From Pantoea agglomerans (GTDB lineage Bacteria; Pseudomonadota; Gammaproteobacteria; Enterobacterales; Enterobacteriaceae), in contig NZ_CP090207.1 in NCBI RefSeq assembly GCF_021397715.1, forward strand, positions 3,906,001 through 3,970,000: a stretch of DNA of 64,000 nt, in the 5' to 3' direction. The notes under the pieces are model-generated. The model made no database searches. It worked only from the letters and a program-made list of their open reading frames with translations, and was not told where the DNA came from. Below, in pieces: positions 55,590-64,000 of this stretch; position 1 is the stretch's first letter, and every line of letters begins with the position of its first letter. Both the position numbers and the translations under genes were made by a program.

Positions 55590-55612
55590 AAGTCAGTCTG
55601 TCAGGGATTCAC

Positions 55613-56914
55613 TCAGAACTGGTGCTCTTCGGTCGAACCGGTCAGCGCCGTTACCGACGATTTACCGCCCTGAATGGTGGTGGTGACCCGGTCAAAATAG
55701 CCGGTGCCCACTTCCTGCTGATGCGATGAGAAGCTGTAACCGCGATCGCGGGCGGCAAATTCGGGCTGCTGCACTTTCTCAACGTAGTGGCGCATACCCT
55801 CGCCCTGCGCATAAGCATGGGCCAGGTCAAACATGTTGAACCACATGCTGTGGATACCGGCCAGCGTGATGAACTGGAAGCGATATCCCATCTCGCTGAG
55901 CGCCTGCTGAAAGCGGGCGATGGTGCGATCGTCGAGGTTCTTTTTCCAGTTGAATGACGGTGAACAGTTGTAGGCCAGCAGCTTGCCAGGGAAGCGCGCA
56001 TGAATCGCATCGGCAAAACGCTGCGCCATCGCCAGATCCGGCGTTGAGGTTTCACACCACAGAATGTCAGCGTACGGGGCATAGGCCAGCCCGCGACTGA
56101 TCGCCTGCTCAATCCCGGCGTTAGTGCGGAAGAATCCTTCGGCGGTACGGTCACCACAGATAAAGGGACGGTCGTACTCATCGCAGTCTGAGGTAATCAG
56201 ATCGGCCGCATCGGCATCAGTGCGCGCCAGCAGCAGCGTGGGGACGCCCATGACATCGGCCGCCAGCCGTGCCGCCACCAGTTTTTGTATCGCTTCCTGA
56301 GTCGGCACCAGCACTTTACCGCCCATATGACCGCATTTTTTCACCGCCGCCAGCTGATCTTCAAAGTGGACGGCCGCCGCGCCCGCCTGAATCATCGCTT
56401 TCATCAGCTCAAACGCATTCAGCACGCCGCCAAAACCGGCTTCCGCATCGGCGACAATCGGCAGAAAGAAGTCGGTATAGCGACTGTCGCCCGCTTCAAT
56501 CCCGCTGGACCACTGAATCTGATCGGCGCGTTGAAAGGTCTGATTAATGCGCGTCACCACTTCCGGCACGGAGTTAACCGGATAGAGTGACTGATCGGGA
56601 TACATCTGGCCCGCCACGTTAGCGTCGGCGGCCACCTGCCAGCCAGAGAGGTAGATCGCCTCAATCCCCGCTTTCGCCTGCTGCAAAGCCTGCCCGCCAC
56701 TTAATGCGCCGAGGCTGTTGATGTAGCCCTTTTTCGCCTCTCCATTAAGCAGCGCCCACAGTTTTTCCGCGCCGCGCTGGGCCAGAGTACAGGCGGGCTG
56801 TACCGAGCCGCGCAGATTCACCACCTCTGCCGCACTGTAAGGACGGGTGATGCCTGCCCAGCGCGGGTGCTGCCAGTGCTGTTCGAGTTGCTGGATTTGT
56901 TGAGTACGTGTCAT
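55613..56914 (-). CDS. aceA: Isocitrate lyase
   Basis: A 433-residue glyoxylate-shunt enzyme splitting isocitrate to succinate and glyoxylate. The catalytic signature KKCGHMGGK (Cys ~195) is intact, with upstream [10 protein letters not shown] and downstream [14 protein letters not shown] (substrate-binding) motifs. The ending EEHQF resembles the family's C-terminal lid (..QF/H). It lies 17 bases after aceB. Confidence 0.97.
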   Translation of the reverse strand: MTRTQQIQQLEQHWQHPRWAGITRPYSAAEVVNLRGSVQPACTLAQRGAEKLWALLNGEAKKGYINSLGALSGGQALQQAKAGIEAIYLSGWQVAADANVAGQMYPDQSLYPVNSVPEVVTRINQTFQRADQIQWSSGIEAGDSRYTDFFLPIVADAEAGFGGVLNAFELMKAMIQAGAAAVHFEDQLAAVKKCGHMGGKVLVPTQEAIQKLVAARLAADVMGVPTLLLARTDADAADLITSDCDEYDRPFICGDRTAEGFFRTNAGIEQAISRGLAYAPYADILWCETSTPDLAMAQRFADAIHARFPGKLLAYNCSPSFNWKKNLDDRTIARFQQALSEMGYRFQFITLAGIHSMWFNMFDLAHAYAQGEGMRHYVEKVQQPEFAARDRGYSFSSHQQEVGTGYFDRVTTTIQGGKSSVTALTGSTEEHQF

Positions 56915-56931
56915 GGCAATGTCTCCGAGAG

Positions 56932-58530
56932 TCAGGGGATCAGGCGATAGCCCGGCAGAGTGAGGAATGAGACCAGCTCGCGTTCGGTGGTGATTTGCGC
57001 CATCAGCTGCGCCGCTTCGCCATAGCGACCGGCACTGAATTGGGTTTCGCCCAGGTTCTGCTGCAACAGGTGGAGTTCTTCGTTTAGCCAGCGCAGAAAC
57101 AGTTCAGCGGTGACCTGCTGACCACTGCTTAGTGTTTGCTGATGACGTATCCACTGCCAGATTGAGGTACGGGCTATCTCTGCCGTGGCGGCATCCTCCA
57201 TCAGGCCATCAATCGGTACGCAGCCGTTGCCACTGATCCAGGCTTCAAGGTATTGCAGCGCCACGCGGATATTGGCGCGCATGCCCGCTTCCGTGCGTTC
57301 ACCGGTACAGGGCGCCAGCAGCGCCGCCGCCTCGATCGGCGCATCCTCTTCCCGAGTGACCGATAACTGATTAGGCCGGTTGCCCAGCACCGCATCAAAC
57401 ACCGCTATGGCGGTATCCGCCAGGCCGGGATGCGCAATCCAGGTGCCATCATGACCATTGTCCGCTTCCCGCTGCTTATCCTCTGTAACGCGTTGCAGTA
57501 CCCAGGCATTACGCGCCGGATCTTTACTTGGGATCAGGGCTGACATACCGCCCATCGCAAACGCACCGCGTCGGTGACAGGTTTTGATCAGCAGGCGTGA
57601 ATAGGCATCCAGGAAGGGCTGAGCCATGGTGACGGACTGACGATCCGGCAGTACCCGATCCGCATGCTGTTTCAGCGTTTTGATATAGCTGAAGATGTAA
57701 TCCCAGCGGCCACAGTTAAGGCCGACGATGTGATCGCGCAGACTCCACAGGATCTCATCCATCTGGAAGACCGCCGGCAGGGTTTCAATCAGTACCGTGG
57801 CTTTGATGGTGCCGCGCGGCAGATCGAATCGATCTTCGCTGAAACTGAAGATCTCACGCCACCAGGCGACTTCCTGCCAGCTTTCGGTTTTGGGCAGATA
57901 AAAATAGGGGCCGCTGCCTTTCGCCAGCAACGGATGAACGTTGTGAAAGAAGTAGAGCGCGAAATCAAACAAGCCGGCGGGAATCGGATTGCCCTGCCAG
58001 CTGACATGCTTTTCCGACAGATGCAGTCCGCGCACCCGACACATCAGCACGGCGGGATCGGCGCGCAGCTGGTAAATTTTACCGGCGTCGCTGGTATAAC
58101 TGAGGCTGCCCTGTACCGCTTCACGCAGGGTCAGTTGTCCCTCAATCAGCTTATTCCACTCCGGCGACAGTGAATCCTCAAAATCCGCCATAAAAACTTT
58201 TACGTTCGCATTCAGGGCGTTAATGACCATTTTGCGATCCGGCGGGCCGGTTATTTCAACCCGGCGATCTTGTAAGTCTGCCGGAATCGAACGGATCGTC
58301 CACTCACTAGCTCGAATGGAAGCTGTTTCCATATCGAAGTCTGGAAGATAGCCCCGATCGTATTGCTGCTGTCGCTGCTGGCGGACCATCAGTAACGCGT
58401 CACGCTGTGAGGCAAAGCGCGTCACCAGCGCATCTAAAAACAGAATCGCCTCGGCAGTAAGAAGCTGTTGTTCGGCGTGGTTAAAGGGCTGGCTGAAGGT
58501 CAGGGTATGGCTGATCACAGAATCTGTCAT
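56932..58530 (-). CDS. aceB: Malate synthase A
   Basis: A 532-residue enzyme condensing glyoxylate with acetyl-CoA to malate. The Mg/glyoxylate region [20 protein letters not shown], the arginine-containing [20 protein letters not shown], and the catalytic Asp region [20 protein letters not shown] are visible; the length and the [20 protein letters not shown] block match AceB (type A) rather than GlcB. First gene of aceBAK, preceded by an IclR operator. GGAGAG precedes the ATG. Confidence 0.97.
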   Translation of the reverse strand: MTDSVISHTLTFSQPFNHAEQQLLTAEAILFLDALVTRFASQRDALLMVRQQRQQQYDRGYLPDFDMETASIRASEWTIRSIPADLQDRRVEITGPPDRKMVINALNANVKVFMADFEDSLSPEWNKLIEGQLTLREAVQGSLSYTSDAGKIYQLRADPAVLMCRVRGLHLSEKHVSWQGNPIPAGLFDFALYFFHNVHPLLAKGSGPYFYLPKTESWQEVAWWREIFSFSEDRFDLPRGTIKATVLIETLPAVFQMDEILWSLRDHIVGLNCGRWDYIFSYIKTLKQHADRVLPDRQSVTMAQPFLDAYSRLLIKTCHRRGAFAMGGMSALIPSKDPARNAWVLQRVTEDKQREADNGHDGTWIAHPGLADTAIAVFDAVLGNRPNQLSVTREEDAPIEAAALLAPCTGERTEAGMRANIRVALQYLEAWISGNGCVPIDGLMEDAATAEIARTSIWQWIRHQQTLSSGQQVTAELFLRWLNEELHLLQQNLGETQFSAGRYGEAAQLMAQITTERELVSFLTLPGYRLIP

Positions 58531-58610
58531 GCTGGCGCTCTCCTGTATTCAGAGGATCGAATAACGCGGATCCCCGGATCGACTGTTTTGTACACTACAG
58601 GATCAGAGCA

Positions 58611-58660
58611 TATGCATTTAATTTATTAAATCAAAAACTATTTCCATTTTATTAGTTAAA
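58611..58660 (-). promoter_or_regulatory. aceB promoter with IclR operator
   Basis: On the minus strand AAAATGGAAATAGTTTTTGA then TTTAATAAATTAAATGCATA reproduces the arrangement of the E. coli aceBAK control region (TGGAAAT...TTTTTGATT...TTAAATG), where IclR binds over the -35 element TTGATT (58634-58629). It lies ~80-130 bases before aceB. Confidence 0.75.
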
Positions 58661-58740
58661 CATACTTATCCGATTGTTTTTAATGCAATTAAAGTTAGAA
58701 ACTTTAAGGGAACAGTTTTCATCGCATCATTCAGGCGAAA

Positions 58741-58771
58741 AAAAACCGTGTCGCCAGCGGCTAACACGGTT
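58741..58771 (-). terminator. metA terminator
   Basis: Minus strand AACCGTGT (58771-58764), 12-base loop, ACACGGTT (58751-58744), then a run of T's. Confidence 0.85.
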
Positions 58772-58792
58772 CAGTTGAGGATAATCCCGGCC

Positions 58793-59722
58793 CTATTCGA
58801 GAGTAGGATTCATACGGCGTAAATCAAACGGTGTGATCTGGTAGACGTAATAGTTAAGCCAGTTGGAGAACAGCAGATTGCCATGACTACGCCAGGCGGC
58901 ACGCGGCGGCAATGCCGGATTATCCTGCGGGAAGTAGTTATAAGGCACCTCAGGATTGAGGCCGGCTTCATAGTCACGGTGATATTCACCCGATAAGGTC
59001 AGTGCGTCATATTCCGGATGGCCGGTAACAAACACCAGTCGTTTGTCTTTACTCGCCATCAGGTAAGCGCCGGTTTGTTCCGATTCAGCAAATAATTCCA
59101 GATCGGTGTAATCAGTGATCAACTGGGTCGGAAAATCGGCATAACGTGAGTGCGGTGCCAGGAAATTATCATCAAATCCGCGGGTCAGTAAGGCATGCGG
59201 ATGCAAGATTTGATGTTCAAAGACACCAGACAGCTTGTTGTGCCGGGTCTGCTTTGGAATGCCATACAATATATTCAATGCTGCCTGGACTGCCCAGCAA
59301 ACAAACAGCGTTGAGGTGACATGCTCTTTGGCCCAGTGCAGCACACGCTGGATCTGTGGCCAGTACGCCACATCATTAAAATCGACCAGCCCCAGCGGGG
59401 CACCTGTCACGATTAAGCCATCAAAGTTGTCGTGCTGAATATCTTCAAAATTACAGTAGAAGTTATTGAGGTGCTCAGTTGGCGTGTTACGTGACTCCCG
59501 GCTGTCGATGCGTAACAGCTGAATATCGATCTGTAATGGCGAGTTGGAAAGCAGACGCAGAAACTGATTCTCCGTTTCGATCTTTTTCGGCATCAGATTC
59601 AGTATGAGCACTTTAAGCGGGCGGATCTCCTGAACACTGGCGCGCGACGATGTCATCACAAAGACATTTTCGTCACGCAAAAAATTCACTGCCGGTAATT
59701 CGTCGGGAACCCTGATTGGCAT
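58793..59722 (-). CDS. metA: Homoserine O-succinyltransferase
   Basis: A 309-residue enzyme, same length as E. coli MetA, making O-succinylhomoserine for methionine synthesis. Catalytic Cys142 is in [13 protein letters not shown], His235 in GHPEYDALT, and the oxyanion region in [17 protein letters not shown] at 59722 ([14 protein letters not shown]) has AGAGGTGAGCAGG upstream; the ATG at 59746 is too far from the family start. MetJ boxes lie over the promoter. Located between aceB and the rRNA operon as in E. coli. Confidence 0.97.
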   Translation of the reverse strand: MPIRVPDELPAVNFLRDENVFVMTSSRASVQEIRPLKVLILNLMPKKIETENQFLRLLSNSPLQIDIQLLRIDSRESRNTPTEHLNNFYCNFEDIQHDNFDGLIVTGAPLGLVDFNDVAYWPQIQRVLHWAKEHVTSTLFVCWAVQAALNILYGIPKQTRHNKLSGVFEHQILHPHALLTRGFDDNFLAPHSRYADFPTQLITDYTDLELFAESEQTGAYLMASKDKRLVFVTGHPEYDALTLSGEYHRDYEAGLNPEVPYNYFPQDNPALPPRAAWRSHGNLLFSNWLNYYVYQITPFDLRRMNPTLE

Positions 59723-59742
59723 AACCTGCTCACCTCTTACAA

Positions 59743-59768
59743 CCATATAAACGTTTAGACATCCAGAT
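59743..59768 (-). promoter_or_regulatory. MetJ (met box) operator of metA
   Basis: Minus strand consecutive 8-mers TGGATGTC, TAAACGTT, TATATGGT, each a partial match to AGACGTCT. The sequence is close to the E. coli metA operator (CTGGATGTCTAAACGTATAA as I recall it). Confidence 0.75.
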
Positions 59769-59856
59769 GCCCAACATTAGCCTGGTGGCTGTATAATGTC
59801 GAGGGTTCATGCGGAAAATGAAAATGTTTCAGCTTAAAGTGGCAAATAGCAGACGT

Positions 59857-59884
59857 AAAAAAGCCCCGCACTGCTGTGCGGGGC
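59857..59884 (-). terminator. rRNA operon terminator
   Basis: Minus strand GCCCCGCAC (59884-59876), loop AGCA, GTGCGGGGC (59871-59863), then six T's. About 15 bases after the 5S gene. Confidence 0.92.
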
Positions 59885-59899
59885 TTCTTCACTGGTATG

Positions 59900-60019
59900 A
59901 TGCCTGGCAGTTCCCTACTCTCGCATGGGGAGACCCCACACTACCATCGGCGCTACGGCGTTTCACTTCTGAGTTCGGCATGGGGTCAGGTGGGACCACC
60001 GCGCTACAGCCGCCAGGCA
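59900..60019 (-). rRNA. rrf: 5S ribosomal RNA
   Basis: A 120-base match to enterobacterial 5S: minus strand begins TGCCTGGCGGCTGTAGCGCG and ends GGGAACTGCCAGGCAT, with 5' and 3' ends forming helix I. Boundaries set by homology to E. coli. Confidence 0.96.
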
Positions 60020-60227
60020 AATTCTTTGTGCTCTGTCCTGTGTCTTTTGTGCTGATGCTGCGTTGGCCGCCCTCCCGCTACTCCGTCACATACTTCAGTA
60101 TGCTCCTTCGTATCGCTCGGTTGCCGCCTTGCCTCAGCGCAAAATCCTCCGGACCCGGGTCCGCAGGACACAAACGTATCCGGTAACAAGCTGAAAATCT
60201 GTCTCTCAAAAACGCCTCTGGCGTTGT
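60020..60227 (-). other. 23S-5S spacer
   Basis: 208 bases, more than twice the ~92 bases I recall for E. coli. Contains a hairpin CATACT TC AGTATG (60089-60102) and CCGGACCCGGGTCCG (60151-60165), which can act as processing structures. No tRNA seen. Confidence 0.7.
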
Positions 60228-63132
<2,905 letters not shown>

Positions 63133-63256
63133 TCACAACCCACAGGCGTTTTTCAACGCTGCGTGTTGCAAGCATTTGAGAGACTCGAACATATCGTGTT
63201 TTTCATTCTTATTACGGAGAATGAAAACGACATGTCGTTTCAATTTTCAGCTTGTT

Positions 63257-63274
63257 CCGGATTGTTAAAGAGCA
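63257..63274 (-). promoter_or_regulatory. boxA antitermination element in the 16S-23S spacer
   Basis: Minus strand TGCTCTTTAACAATCCGG, the enterobacterial rRNA boxA with flanks, between tRNA-Glu and 23S. It recruits Nus factors to prevent early termination of the long transcript. Confidence 0.85.
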
Positions 63275-63346
63275 AATATCTTAAACATGACTCGTAAGTC
63301 ATCTTTAAGATATGTGGGCAACACCTTTCACCTGTCACCAAGCAAG

Positions 63347-63421
63347 TGGCGTCCCCTAGGGGATTCGAACCCCTGTTGCCGCCGTGAAAGGGCGGAGTCC
63401 TAACCGCTAGACGAAGGGGAC
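63347..63421 (-). tRNA. gltV: tRNA-Glu (anticodon TTC)
   Basis: 75 bases with encoded CCA. Minus strand begins GTCCCCTTCGTCTAGCGGTT and ends CCCCTAGGGGACGCCA; the anticodon loop is CCTTTCA (anticodon TTC) and the T-loop GTTCGAATC. It lies in the 16S-23S spacer, as in the Glu-type rRNA operons rrnB, C, E and G of E. coli; the symbol gltV follows the rrnE position next to metA. Confidence 0.95.
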
Positions 63422-63510
63422 ACGATAGTGTCGCGACTTCGCAGCCGTCTTGCTCATTACTTTTCTATCAGACAATCTGTGTGAGCACTACGCGGGAAGG
63501 TATCTTCAGG

Positions 63511-64000
<490 letters not shown>

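Overview
The window reads as chromosome of an enterobacterium of the Erwiniaceae, most likely Pantoea. This rests on protein similarity recalled from memory and on gene order, not on any search. Long stretches follow the E. coli order of the rrnE-metA-aceBAK-iclR-metH / lysC-pgi-yjbEFGH / psiE-ubiCA-plsB-dgkA-lexA-dinF-yjbJ-zur-dusA-pspG-qor-dnaB / tyrB-yjbQ-yjbR-uvrA-ssb-yjcB-soxSR segment. Blocks found in E. coli (mal genes, xylE, alr, aphA, pepE, rluF) are missing, and Erwiniaceae-type accessory genes sit at the joints.

Layout. 1-1275: divergent soxR/soxS with an intact SoxR operator, then yjcB behind a promoter overlapped by a CRP-like site. 1292-5350: AT-rich accessory island with a TupA-like ATP-grasp gene, a Wzx-type flippase, and an orphan IS3-type helix-turn-helix gene between long intergenic regions. 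5353-7870: DMT exporter, AraC regulator and an isochorismatase-like hydrolase. 8028-13724: ssb/uvrA with a LexA box, a YahK-type alcohol dehydrogenase, yjbR and yjbQ. 14235-19894: tyrB, YitT and Lrp-like genes, dnaB, qorA and pspG. 20071-28916: dusA, a TraF-like barrel, zur, yjbJ, dinF, lexA, dgkA and plsB. 29201-31106: ubiA, ubiC and psiE. 31178-36629: a GntR/UTRA regulator and a five-gene ABC importer operon that includes an alkaline-phosphatase-superfamily enzyme. 36740-41843: yjbB, panS, aqpZ and lysC with its lysine riboswitch. 42556-48689: pgi and the yjbEFGH exopolysaccharide operon. 49119-59722: metH, iclR, aceBAK and metA. 59857-64000: an rRNA operon on the minus strand (5S, 23S, tRNA-Glu, 3' part of 16S).

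How the parts work together. SOS control is visible at uvrA/ssb and lexA-dinF. The glyoxylate operon aceBAK lies next to its repressor iclR, and IclR-type sites are visible at both promoters. Methionine synthesis (metA, metH) and lysine synthesis (lysC riboswitch) flank these. A 12-base sequence resembling the RcsAB box occurs upstream of both the flippase pair and yjbEFGH, which suggests that two envelope-polysaccharide loci share Rcs control.

Most unusual items: (1) a dispersed element of about 370 bp, present once after tyrB and once after metH, that carries the intrinsic terminator of the gene it follows and whose inner segment lies in opposite orientation in the two copies; (2) the orphan IS3 OrfA/OrfB-N fusion next to the polysaccharide pair; (3) the GntR-controlled importer plus phosphatase operon of unknown substrate; (4) short tandem repeats at 7881-7940 (7 bp) and 38411-38468 (29 bp).
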